The notes beneath the pieces are model-generated. The model made no database searches. It was not told the origin of the DNA and worked only from the letters and a program-made list of their open reading frames with translations. Positions 7,960 to 15,781 of a stretch of 35,704 bases of DNA are shown here, piece by piece. The position numbers and the translations under genes are program-made. This stretch comes from Chromobacterium piscinae. Lineage in GTDB: Bacteria; Pseudomonadota; Gammaproteobacteria; Burkholderiales; Chromobacteriaceae. Where the stretch lies: NCBI RefSeq assembly GCF_021129175.1, contig NZ_JAJOHV010000085.1, positions 1 through 35,704 of the forward strand. The letters run 5' to 3'. Each line of letters opens with the position of its first letter. Position 1 is the stretch's first letter.

Positions 7960-9044
7960 AGAAGATCCTGATCGTATCCGATATTTTGTCGGGTTTCGGC
8001 GGAACGGAGGCCGCGATCGCGCGGACGGCGCGCCTGCTGGAGCGCGAGTGTGGAGCCGAGACGGAGGTTTTCCTTCACGGCCGATCCGGTAGCGGCAATT
8101 TCGATTGGCTGCAGGATACGAAGCATACGATATGGGCGACAGCTGCGCGCAATCACAAACTACAGCAACTATTGGCCGCCTGGGCGCTGGCGCGTCGAAT
8201 CCGCCAGACGCGGCCAGACATGGTGCTTGCCGTCACGCCGGTTTCGTGTCGGATCGCGCGTTGGGGAGTGAGCTGGTCGCGTTTGCGTCTGCCACTCGTG
8301 TCCTGGATGCACACCTGCGTGGGCTATAAAAAGCAGTATTTGTTGCTGGCGGACAGCCACCTAGCGATCAGCACGGATATCGCTGAACAGTTTCAAGCGT
8401 TGGGCGCTGACGCTTGCGATGTTCACATGGTTTTTAATCCAGTCAGTGCGAGCAACATGACGATTCCGCGCCCAGAGCGCGGAGCGGAACTCGTGTACGT
8501 GGGTAGAGTCAATTTCCGCTACCAGAAGAATTTGCAGGAGTTGCTGGATGGGTGCGCCAAGCTTGAGGGCGACTGGCGCTTGCATGTAGTGGGGGATGGC
8601 CAGGACGCAGAGGTGTGCAAGCAGTATGCGGAGCGTCTAGGCATCGCGCCGCGCGTAATCTGGCATGGTTGGCAAAAGGATCCATGGCGCTATGTCCATG
8701 ATGAGATCGGACGCGCATCTTGCATGGTGTTGTGTTCGATGGAGGAGCCATTTGGCCTAGTGTTGGTGGAGGCTTTGGCCCGAGGCGTTTTTTGCGTGTC
8801 GGCCCGCTGCGTGGGTGGCCCTAGAGATATCCTGAGCGACGGCGATAACGGCATGCTGTATTCACCAAATGACGTGGCTGCGCTGACGGCGTGCCTGCAA
8901 AGGATTGTAGATGGAATGGATTTGCCCACGGCTCAGTATCTGAAAAGCTCTGTTAGTCGTTTTCACGATGACAAGTTTGTGCGGAATTTTTATGAAAAGC
9001 TGATGATGGCAGAGCAAAGCTATCATCGGGTCGAGGCTAAATAG
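7956..9044 (+). CDS. Glycosyltransferase family 4, WaaB-like (LPS core)
   Basis: A 362-aa GT-B glycosyltransferase. From memory it resembles E. coli WaaB (RfaB), the UDP-galactose:glucosyl-LPS 1,6-galactosyltransferase, along its whole length: VSDILSGFGGTEAAIARTA at the start, DSHLAISTDIAEQF, VFNPVSASN, LVYVGRVNFRYQKNLQELL, LHVVGDGQDAEVC, WHGWQKDPWRYV and EEPFGLVLVEALARGVFCVS. The ATG at 7956 overlaps the previous stop as ATGA and has AGAGGAAG before it, so a longer frame starting at 7926 is not needed. The cognate sugar cannot be assigned with certainty. Base composition starts to become AT-richer toward its 3' end. Confidence 0.85.
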   Translation: MKKILIVSDILSGFGGTEAAIARTARLLERECGAETEVFLHGRSGSGNFDWLQDTKHTIWATAARNHKLQQLLAAWALARRIRQTRPDMVLAVTPVSCRIARWGVSWSRLRLPLVSWMHTCVGYKKQYLLLADSHLAISTDIAEQFQALGADACDVHMVFNPVSASNMTIPRPERGAELVYVGRVNFRYQKNLQELLDGCAKLEGDWRLHVVGDGQDAEVCKQYAERLGIAPRVIWHGWQKDPWRYVHDEIGRASCMVLCSMEEPFGLVLVEALARGVFCVSARCVGGPRDILSDGDNGMLYSPNDVAALTACLQRIVDGMDLPTAQYLKSSVSRFHDDKFVRNFYEKLMMAEQSYHRVEAK

Positions 9045-9059
9045 CCTCAGGGTGGATAT

Positions 9060-10028
9060 ATGAAGATATTAGTAACTGGCGCGGCAGGCTTTATTGGCCG
9101 CGCAGTATGCGAGGCGTTGTTGCGCCGTTCTGGAGTCACAGTCTTCGGCATTGATAATCTGAATGATTATTACGCGGTTGAGCTCAAAAATGCGAGGCTG
9201 GCGACTTTGCAGGGGGTGCCGGGTTTTCATTTCCATAAGTTGGATGTTGCCGACTGGGTGGGAATGGAGACGTTGTTTGCGCAGGAAAGATTCGATTACG
9301 TAATCCATCTTGCGGCACAGGCCGGAGTTCGTTACTCCTTGCAGAACCCACATGCTTACGCCGAAAGCAATTTGATGGGCTTTACCAATGTATTGGAAGC
9401 TTGTCGCCGATACCCTGTCAAGCATCTGGTTTTTGCCGGTTCTTCGAGCATTTACGGTAGCCGGACAGAAGTGCCATTCTCCGAGGATCAGCGAGTTGAT
9501 CTGCCAGTTAGCTTCTATGCGGCCACTAAGCGTGCGAATGAATTGATGGCAGCTAGCTACTCGCATCTTTATGGTTTGCCAACGACCAGTCTGCGTTTCT
9601 TTACTGTATATGGGCCGTGGGGGCGTCCTGATATGGCTCCATGGCTGTTTGCTGATGCTATCTTGAATGGGCGTCCAATCAAAGTCTTCAATCATGGAAA
9701 AATGCAGCGAGACTTTACGTATATTGATGATATCGTTGAAGGAGTTGTGCGGGTAATGGAGCATGTGCCATCTGGCGAGTTACCTCATGCTATCTTCAAT
9801 ATTGGCAATCACCAGCCGGTAGCATTGATGAGATTCATCGAAATTACGGAGCGAGCCTGTGGCAGAGAGGCGGTAAAAGAGTATTTGCCTATGCAAGATG
9901 GTGATGTGCCGATCACCTATGCTGATACGGCACGCTTGCGGGCCGCGGTGGGTTTTACTCCTTCGACTCCGTTAGAGTTGGGAATGCAGCGTTTTGTTGA
10001 CTGGTTTCGCGCCTTTTACCAGCAGTAG
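9060..10028 (+). CDS. NAD-dependent sugar epimerase, UDP-glucuronate 4-epimerase-like
   Basis: A 322-aa extended short-chain dehydrogenase/reductase. The NAD-binding motif is GAAGFIG (7-13), and the catalytic pair is Tyr153/Lys157 in SFYAATKRANE. The segment GIDNLNDYYAVELKNARL is close to that of UDP-glucuronate 4-epimerases, which make UDP-galacturonate; FTVYGPWGRPDMA and the DFTYIDDIV region also fit. It is slightly shorter than the usual 335 or so residues. Inside an LPS-core cluster it would supply a galacturonic acid donor, giving a negatively charged core, but the substrate is inferred only from similarity. GC content is clearly lower than in flanking housekeeping genes. Confidence 0.87.
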   Translation: MKILVTGAAGFIGRAVCEALLRRSGVTVFGIDNLNDYYAVELKNARLATLQGVPGFHFHKLDVADWVGMETLFAQERFDYVIHLAAQAGVRYSLQNPHAYAESNLMGFTNVLEACRRYPVKHLVFAGSSSIYGSRTEVPFSEDQRVDLPVSFYAATKRANELMAASYSHLYGLPTTSLRFFTVYGPWGRPDMAPWLFADAILNGRPIKVFNHGKMQRDFTYIDDIVEGVVRVMEHVPSGELPHAIFNIGNHQPVALMRFIEITERACGREAVKEYLPMQDGDVPITYADTARLRAAVGFTPSTPLELGMQRFVDWFRAFYQQ

Positions 10029-10037
10029 TGGTATCTC

Positions 10038-11288
10038 ATGTCCTGTTTAAGAGTGTATTTGTTTCCTTTTCCGCTTTTTGTTGCTTGTTGTTTGCTGATC
10101 TGGAGTCCCGCAATGGGGCGTACTCTATTCTATGAGTTGTCTGGCGCTTCATTGCTATTATTGCTTGTCGGATTATGGCGCGGCCATTTGCAATATGATA
10201 AAAAAATTTGGCTTTGGCTAGCTCCTTTGTTAGCGTATCTGGCGATCTTGCAGGCTTGGTTGTGGAGGTTCCCTTCACCAATTAGTATTGATTTGAATCC
10301 GGTGCATTTTCGCTATAGCTACCAGTTGAAGCTATGGTTATGCAGTTTGCCTATGTTGTTGTTGCCGGTGCTCTGGCCGGCGCCTAGAGGCTGGAAGTGG
10401 CCCCGGCCTTGGCTGTTGGCGGGACTATGGTGTGTTTCTATTGCGCTGTCGGTGGCTTTATTATGGGTGCGTATCCAAACCGATAGCGGGGTGCCGCGGG
10501 TGACCTTGAACGGTATCGTTGAAACCTTAATGGCGTTTCTGCTGGTGCCGTTCCATCTACTTCCCTTGCTGCTGACTTTGAGAGGGCGGTTACGCGGATG
10601 GCAATGGGGAGCATTATTGTGCATCGTGTTGTTACAGTTTGGATCCGTGGCTGTTACGGGGACGCGTGCAGCAATGATCGCTTATCCGCTTGCTGTAGCG
10701 GCTATCGCAGTCTGGCGCTACGGTTGGCGAGGTTTGTTGGGCGTGGGTGTCGCTTTGTCATTGGGGCTGACTTTAGCGGGTGGAGAAATTGTACGGAGAG
10801 CCGCTGATGCAAAAACCGATTTGCATCAATATGAGCAGGGCCAAATGAAGACTTCGCTTGGCATACGTTTTTCTTTGTGGAGTTTCGGATGGCAAGCTTT
10901 GCAAGAACGGCCAAGTGGGCAATCTCTTCAAGCTCGTGATGATCTGATGAAAGAGCTGGTGGTCGAAAAGCGAATTGATCCAGCTGCACTTGGAATGCGT
11001 ACCGTGCATCTACACAATGATACGCTGGAGATTGGTTCAACGTTAGGCTGGCCAGGCGTAGTGGGGTGGTTTGCGCTGCTGCTCGGCTTCATTTTATATG
11101 CTTGGAGGCGTCGGGGAGCGTGGGTGCCGTTGATTGCTCTGAGTTTGGGTGGAATGTTTTATTTTGGCCTGGTTGATAGCATATTATTTAACTGGCAGGC
11201 GCATATGCAAATTTTGCTGCTCATCGTAATCAGCTTTTATTTGGCCCCATTGCTTGATAGTGATGGCTGGGCAGGTGAGGCAAGGTGA
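10038..11288 (+). CDS. O-antigen ligase-like polytopic membrane protein
   Basis: A 416-aa inner-membrane protein with about ten or more hydrophobic segments along its length. It has the hallmarks of the Wzy_C/O-antigen ligase superfamily: VTGTRAAMIAYPLAV in the middle, a long periplasmic loop, then VHLHNDTLEIGSTLGWPG with His326 followed by GxxG as in WaaL. The expected role is joining undecaprenyl-linked glycan to the lipid A core at the periplasmic face. It could instead be a polymerase, since the superfamily contains both, but its place among LPS-core genes favours ligase. It starts 9 nt after the epimerase stop with only a weak ribosome binding site. It is AT-rich compared with flanking regions, a sign of transfer. 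Confidence 0.82.
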   Translation: MSCLRVYLFPFPLFVACCLLIWSPAMGRTLFYELSGASLLLLLVGLWRGHLQYDKKIWLWLAPLLAYLAILQAWLWRFPSPISIDLNPVHFRYSYQLKLWLCSLPMLLLPVLWPAPRGWKWPRPWLLAGLWCVSIALSVALLWVRIQTDSGVPRVTLNGIVETLMAFLLVPFHLLPLLLTLRGRLRGWQWGALLCIVLLQFGSVAVTGTRAAMIAYPLAVAAIAVWRYGWRGLLGVGVALSLGLTLAGGEIVRRAADAKTDLHQYEQGQMKTSLGIRFSLWSFGWQALQERPSGQSLQARDDLMKELVVEKRIDPAALGMRTVHLHNDTLEIGSTLGWPGVVGWFALLLGFILYAWRRRGAWVPLIALSLGGMFYFGLVDSILFNWQAHMQILLLIVISFYLAPLLDSDGWAGEAR

Positions 11289-11330
11289 GTGGTGAAGATT
11301 TTTTAGTTTGATTTTTGCGGTCTGCTTGTT

Positions 11331-11449
11331 GGGTTGCAATATGCTGTTTGGCGTTTTGTAAATATTGCCTCTTGGCTTCTTGAGGAATAAGTTGCTCATA
11401 TTTCTTTTTGACGATTAATGAGCCGCTAAGGACAGCATGTTGCAAACCC
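11331..11449. repeat. Imperfect inverted repeat between convergent genes
   Basis: The left arm is GGGTTGCAATATGCTGT (11331-11347). The right arm is ACAGCATGTTGCAAACCC (11432-11449). They pair with one bulge and one mismatch across 84 nt. A smaller pair, GCTCAT (11394-11399) and ATGAGC (11418-11423), lies inside. The region is the 191-bp gap between the converging O-antigen ligase and GT32 genes and is AT-rich (24 of 60 bases G or C in 11281-11340). No ordinary intrinsic terminator was found. It may be a folded 3' UTR or the remnant of a mobile or rearranged segment. Confidence 0.4.
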
Positions 11450-11479
11450 TCCATTGTGTTTGATCCAGATCTGCGGAGC

Positions 11480-12334
11480 TTATTTAAATGGCTTCTTTCT
11501 GTAGCGGCAATATGTTTGAAATAAAAACTGCCGCCAGGGGGTAACATGGACAATTGGGTGAGGTAATTGCGAATAGTGCTTGCCGAACAGATTTCGATGC
11601 TGGTATGTCTGTTCGGTCTTGTCGTAAATACTGTAAACGAATCCTAAACTTTTCCCGGCAATTAAATGGCGGTGAGGATAGCGGTCTCGGACTGATTGAA
11701 TGGCTTTTGAGTAGGCGATGGGCCCAGTCAGCCGAAGTACACCTGGTTGTCCTGTCTTGTCAAAAATTGGATTGTAACGGTTGATCCTGCTTAAAACCTG
11801 CAATAGCACTTCTTTGATGAAAGGATGGCCAGGGCTGCAGGCGATGAACCATTGGATGTATTCACCACCTGGGATGTGTTTCAACTCCTTATGCAATCCC
11901 CAGCCAATGTGAGGGCTGCCTTCGCTGTGGTCCCATTGTGCGAGAAGATAGCTGTCGTCAGGCCGAATTAGAGTATTCAGTGGCTTGGAAATATTGCTTT
12001 TTATGTCGAGATAGACCCCGCCGAAGTGGTATAGGCACAGGTAGCGAAATAAGTCAGCCCTGGCGGCTCCATAGGCAGGATCTATTCGTTTCCAGGTGGC
12101 AAGCACCGCGGATCCGAAAATATCAAGAATCAGCTTTTCAATGTCATTTTTATCATAGAGTCGATGTTCCCAATCCGGATTTGTTTTTTTAATGCTGTTG
12201 ATATTGTTTTGTAAATCCGGGGGGATGTCGCCGGGGGCGGCGTAAATCTGGTGTATGAGCTTGGGAATACCTTGGGTTGGTATTTCTTGAGATTGATGAT
12301 GCTTGATCGCTTGTATTGCACGCGAAAACGACAT
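11480..12334 (-). CDS. GT32-family glycosyltransferase (OCH1-like fold)
   Basis: A 284-aa glycosyltransferase. The N-terminal IPKLIHQIYA and PDWEHRLYDKND, then PAYGAARADLFRYLCLYHFG and GGVYLDIKSN, are the signature of GT32 (DXD-containing GT-A) enzymes found in capsule and LPS clusters. The metal-binding site reads D110-I-K112 rather than the textbook DXD, so metal dependence needs checking. The AGGAAAG before ATG 12334 is a good ribosome binding site. The gene is AT-rich and lies on the minus strand downstream of the GT4 and waaQ genes, with 52 nt between it and the GT4 stop. A second minus-strand frame (11553-11230) overlaps its 3' end, so a frameshifted C-terminus is possible. Donor and acceptor are unknown. 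Confidence 0.82.
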   Translation of the reverse strand: MSFSRAIQAIKHHQSQEIPTQGIPKLIHQIYAAPGDIPPDLQNNINSIKKTNPDWEHRLYDKNDIEKLILDIFGSAVLATWKRIDPAYGAARADLFRYLCLYHFGGVYLDIKSNISKPLNTLIRPDDSYLLAQWDHSEGSPHIGWGLHKELKHIPGGEYIQWFIACSPGHPFIKEVLLQVLSRINRYNPIFDKTGQPGVLRLTGPIAYSKAIQSVRDRYPHRHLIAGKSLGFVYSIYDKTEQTYQHRNLFGKHYSQLPHPIVHVTPWRQFLFQTYCRYRKKPFK

Positions 12335-12386
12335 GATGACTTTCCTAAACTTCCGAGCTGGAAAACTATATGTGAAGCATACTCAG

Positions 12387-13478
12387 TTACTGAATCAGTG
12401 ATAAGTAACGGTCTACAACCGTTTGTAGCGCGAATGGAGCCAGTTGCTCGCTGGTGATGTCGGGTGGTGAATCCAATACCCGCCGAATGGCTGCTGCGAG
12501 CGAGGCTGAGTCGAGTGGGCTCAGCCCTGCAGCTTGTGCTCCGGTCAGAATCTCTGCCGGCCCTTCTGGGCAATCGGTGCTGATCGCCGGTGTGCCGCAA
12601 GCTAGGGCCTCGACCAGCACGTTGCCGAAACCTTCGTAATCAGAACTCAGCACCAATGCCCGAGCAGCACGCATATAAGTATAGGGGTTGTCGCTGAACC
12701 CGGCATAGACTACCCGGTCGGCGATGCCCAGCGTTTGCGCTTGGAGCTGTACGGCATTGATATCTGCAGCATCGCCTTGGCCCAGCAGAACGAGCTTGCC
12801 CATGTAGCCGCTGAGCAGGAAGGCTTCCAGCAAGCGGTCATGGCGTTTTTGCCGGTTGAAACGACCGACGTGCAAGAGAAAGTCCTGTCCATCCAGAGGA
12901 CAAGCGGCCTGGGAGAGTTGTCGGATTTTTTCCAGATCGAAAGGGTTGTAGATGGCCGCCATCTGCGAAGGCTGAATGCCGCATTGGAGGACGTCGTTTT
13001 GCAGCGCTTGGCAGACTGTGATCAGTTTGCGGCCGCTGTAGGTGCGAATTAGCTGGCGTTGTTTCAACCAGCGCCGGAGCCCGCTCCTTTCCTGAAGTTG
13101 ACCCGCTGTCAGCGCGCAGTGCAGGCAAAGCCATGCATCACGCAGCTTTGCGCTGGACGATACGATGCGATCCGTTTTCGGCAGGTTGGAGATGGCCAGG
13201 TCGATGCTGCGGTCCGCATAGTGTTTGCGCAGCGCGGCGTCGAGTTGGCGCGCGCGGCGAATGATTTCAGCTTGGCGGCGTAGCGGCCCCCGGTACTTGT
13301 CCTCCACCAACAGATAATGCACGCCGTCCGGAATGGTATAGTCGAGTTGGTGGGAGAGAGAGGCGATAGTTACATCGTGTCCGCGCCGGGCCATTTCTTC
13401 CGCAAGGGTCAATACGACTCGCTCGGCGCCGCCGCCGGGCAAACCATCGATGACGAATAATATCGTTTTCCGGCTCAT
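12387..13478 (-). CDS. Glycosyltransferase family 4
   Basis: A 363-aa GT-B glycosyltransferase. It starts MSRKTILFVIDGLPGGGAER, and the donor domain has FLLHVGRFNRQKRHDRLLEA and SSDYEGFGNVLVEALACGTP followed by CPEGPAEIL. The E-x7-E motif (EGFGNVLVE) is intact. Start ATG 13478 overlaps the stop of waaQ as ATGA, which supports this start over the longer open frame that begins at 13652. It is a cytoplasmic or membrane-associated enzyme and presumably adds one sugar to the LPS core built by WaaQ and its neighbours. The substrate is unknown. GC content is intermediate between waaQ and the AT-rich GT32 gene. Confidence 0.86.
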   Translation of the reverse strand: MSRKTILFVIDGLPGGGAERVVLTLAEEMARRGHDVTIASLSHQLDYTIPDGVHYLLVEDKYRGPLRRQAEIIRRARQLDAALRKHYADRSIDLAISNLPKTDRIVSSSAKLRDAWLCLHCALTAGQLQERSGLRRWLKQRQLIRTYSGRKLITVCQALQNDVLQCGIQPSQMAAIYNPFDLEKIRQLSQAACPLDGQDFLLHVGRFNRQKRHDRLLEAFLLSGYMGKLVLLGQGDAADINAVQLQAQTLGIADRVVYAGFSDNPYTYMRAARALVLSSDYEGFGNVLVEALACGTPAISTDCPEGPAEILTGAQAAGLSPLDSASLAAAIRRVLDSPPDITSEQLAPFALQTVVDRYLSLIQ

Positions 13479-14554
13479 AAACGGTCTTTTCGGGTAGTGG
13501 AAAGCAGCTCTTGGGCGGCTGCCAGCACCGGTTCGAGAGGAATATGAGTCAGGTATCTTTGTCCTGTTGAGGTATCGACAGTATCGGCGTCGATCAGTTC
13601 GCCATAGCTGGCCGCGTGGATCAGGCGATGGCGTGTCATCCAAGGATGCCATTCGTTGACTTTGCTGGGGCCGAATAGGGCGACCGTGTCTATGTCCAGG
13701 GCCGCGGCCATATGCATGGGGGCGGAATCTACGCCGATGAAGAGCCGTGATTCGCCAATGACTGCGGCTAGTTGATTCAGAGAGAGCTTGCCTGCGAGAG
13801 ACCGGATGCGATCCGAGCGGGTTTGAGACAGGATGGATGTCGCCATCTGCATTTCAGCCGGGCTTGGCGCGGCGGTGATGACGACGCTCCATCCTCGTTC
13901 AGCGAGCGCCTCGGCCAGTTTGGCGAATCTATCGTCTTCCCAGCATTTGAAGAACCAGCGGGAGGATGGATGGATGACGATGAAATCTCCCGTGATGCCC
14001 ACGTCGCGCAGCATTTTCCGAGCGGTTTGCCTGTCGGTGTCGTTGATCGGCATGACGCAGCGTTGCTCGTCGGCGGTCGGCGTGATGCCTAGCGGGGTGA
14101 GGGCAAGCAGGTTCTGGCTGACGGTGTGCAAGCTGTCGCTAGGGGCGATGGGCGCTAGCTCAGTGAAAAAGCGGCGCCAGGGGCTGTCGCGCCGCTTGGG
14201 GTAGTCGAAGCCGATGGCATGCCTGCTGGCCAGCAATTTGGCAAACAGCGCGCCTTGGGTCTGATCGCTCAGGTGTATCACGATTTGATAGCGGCGACGG
14301 CGCAGTGATGCCAGCAGGCGCAACTGGGTAGCCAGTTTGCGCCAACCGCGCAGTTTGCGGTCAATGCTCCAGATGAGGCTGAGGTCTGGATTGTCTTGCA
14401 ATAAGGGTACGGTTTCCTGATATACCAGCATATCGATCTCGCATTCGGGATAGCGTGATTTCAATGTTCTGGCGACAGGAGTGGCTAGCAGGATATCGCC
14501 GTGATGGCGTAGCTTGATGAGCAGGATCCGGTTTGGGGCTTCAGTCTGGGGCAT
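13475..14554 (-). CDS. waaQ: LPS heptosyltransferase III-like protein (GT9)
   Basis: A 359-aa GT9 enzyme that would transfer heptose from ADP-heptose to the inner core. The diagnostic stretches are RILLIKLRHHGDILLATPVA at the N-terminus, VIHPSSRWFFKCWEDDRFAK at mid-protein and FIGVDSAPMHMAAALDIDTV near the donor site. The first two are very close to my memory of E. coli WaaQ, so heptosyltransferase III is favoured over WaaC or WaaF. It is the first gene of a minus-strand transcript (waaQ, GT4, GT32). A TATAAT on the minus strand about 115 nt upstream could be its -10 box. It overlaps the next gene by 4 nt. Confidence 0.87.
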   Translation of the reverse strand: MPQTEAPNRILLIKLRHHGDILLATPVARTLKSRYPECEIDMLVYQETVPLLQDNPDLSLIWSIDRKLRGWRKLATQLRLLASLRRRRYQIVIHLSDQTQGALFAKLLASRHAIGFDYPKRRDSPWRRFFTELAPIAPSDSLHTVSQNLLALTPLGITPTADEQRCVMPINDTDRQTARKMLRDVGITGDFIVIHPSSRWFFKCWEDDRFAKLAEALAERGWSVVITAAPSPAEMQMATSILSQTRSDRIRSLAGKLSLNQLAAVIGESRLFIGVDSAPMHMAAALDIDTVALFGPSKVNEWHPWMTRHRLIHAASYGELIDADTVDTSTGQRYLTHIPLEPVLAAAQELLSTTRKDRL

Positions 14555-14890
14555 AGAGTTGATAAGAAAATGACAAATGTTTGCCCCGTGTCGAGTTGAG
14601 ACTGGCGTGTCCGCGGGGAGGAGCGTTGCGATAACTGGCAGAAGTATGGAAAGCCTCTGCCGAGATGATTATATACGACATGAGCGGGTTCTTATCGATG
14701 CTTGCCGCTCAAGAGCATTGCTGCGATGATTGCGCCTCTCCATATGAACTGGCGAGATGTCCATATTGTTGATGCTGTCCGGCGGATCGCCCGCTGCGGC
14801 AAGACGCATGGCAGGTCCCGGCTTTTGCGGGTGCGTCCCGACCAATGTGAAATGGCGAGTAGATGAATGAGTTTGGTAAGGTGAGACACA
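14555..14890. other. 336-bp divergent intergenic region
   Basis: This gap separates the divergent waaQ and the DHD glycosyltransferase-like gene. It must hold promoters for both sides. A perfect minus-strand TATAAT is at 14668-14673. A plus-strand 46-codon frame (14726-14866) has no ribosome binding site or recognisable product and was not called as a gene. No hairpin with a T-run, tRNA or repeat was seen. Confidence 0.6.
14668..14673 (-). promoter_or_regulatory. Candidate -10 box for the waaQ transcript
   Basis: On the minus strand this reads TATAAT, a perfect sigma-70 -10 box, about 115 nt before the waaQ start. The bases 16-18 nt further upstream (GATAAG and shifts of it) do not resemble TTGACA, so either the promoter needs an activator or the match is chance. 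Confidence 0.35.
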
Positions 14891-15781
14891 ATGCGTAATC
14901 TGTCCGATTTCGGCATGATGGAATGGTTGAGGCTGTTGCCGTGCCACGATGCGCTCAAGCAATGGCGCAACGATGCATGGCAGGCAGCTTACATCGCTAA
15001 GCGGGCGGAGGGACAAGAACGTTTGGTGTCTGAACTCAGGCAGCAGAAGGGCGCGCTGGGACTGGTCGTGGCGTTTGAACAGCCTTGGGCGCTGAATTGG
15101 CAACTGACCCTGGCGAGCCGGAATATCCCGGATACCACAATGGTGGTGTTCGACAATTCCCGGCGACCGGAAATGCGAAGACAGATCGCCCAGGTGTGCC
15201 TTGATAGGCAGGTGCCTTATCTGGCGCTGCCGCCAAATCCGACCCGTCACGTCAACCGCTCTCATGGATTTGCCATGAGCTGGATTTATCACAATGTCGT
15301 GAAGCCGGCGGCGCCATCCAGTTTCGCCTTCATTGACCACGATATGATCCCTGTTGCGCCTAATCGCTTGCTGTCGAATCTGGATGGGCAAGTTGTGTAT
15401 GGCTTGCCGAATGACAGTCTTTGGGGATGGCACTTGTGGGCTGGGTACTGCGCATTCGATTTCGACTATGCGAGCCGACGGACGGTCAATTTCCTGTATG
15501 ACTTTTCCAATGGGCTGGATACCGGGGGGCGCAATTGGCGTTCCTTGTATCGGGAGCTCGATGCTTCCGCTCTAAGAATGGCGAAGCATCGCATGCGCGA
15601 GATCATCGATCCAGTGAGCGGGCATCCCTTCACCATCCAGGTGATCGATGACTGCTGGTACCACATCGGCAGCATCAGCTATAACAATGGTTTTGAATCG
15701 CAGTTCGAGCTGTGCCAGCACCTTGAAGCCGAGTTGGCGGCTGGCCGGCCTTGGGCCGAGCTGTGTCCGCCCCAAGGTTGA
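14891..15781 (+). CDS. Unassigned glycosyltransferase-like protein with DHD motif
   Basis: A 296-aa protein that I cannot assign to a named family. It has a GT-A-like pattern: a beta-strand followed by VVFDNSRRPEMRRQI, then SSFAFIDHDMIPVAPN with D149-H150-D151 in the place of a DXD metal site, and later GWHLWAGYCAFDFDYA and QVIDDCWYHIGS. No transmembrane segment is evident. It stands first in a plus-strand group with a GT4 gene and msbA inside the LPS cluster, so transfer of a sugar or other group to the core is the likely role. This is inference. AAGGTGAG lies about 5 nt before ATG 14891. The stop overlaps the next start (TGATG). Confidence 0.75.
   Translation: MRNLSDFGMMEWLRLLPCHDALKQWRNDAWQAAYIAKRAEGQERLVSELRQQKGALGLVVAFEQPWALNWQLTLASRNIPDTTMVVFDNSRRPEMRRQIAQVCLDRQVPYLALPPNPTRHVNRSHGFAMSWIYHNVVKPAAPSSFAFIDHDMIPVAPNRLLSNLDGQVVYGLPNDSLWGWHLWAGYCAFDFDYASRRTVNFLYDFSNGLDTGGRNWRSLYRELDASALRMAKHRMREIIDPVSGHPFTIQVIDDCWYHIGSISYNNGFESQFELCQHLEAELAAGRPWAELCPPQG

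Noticed and set aside
14726-14866. 46-codon plus-strand frame in the waaQ divergent gap
   Set aside because: No Shine-Dalgarno sequence and no recognisable product; it lies in a region expected to hold promoters.
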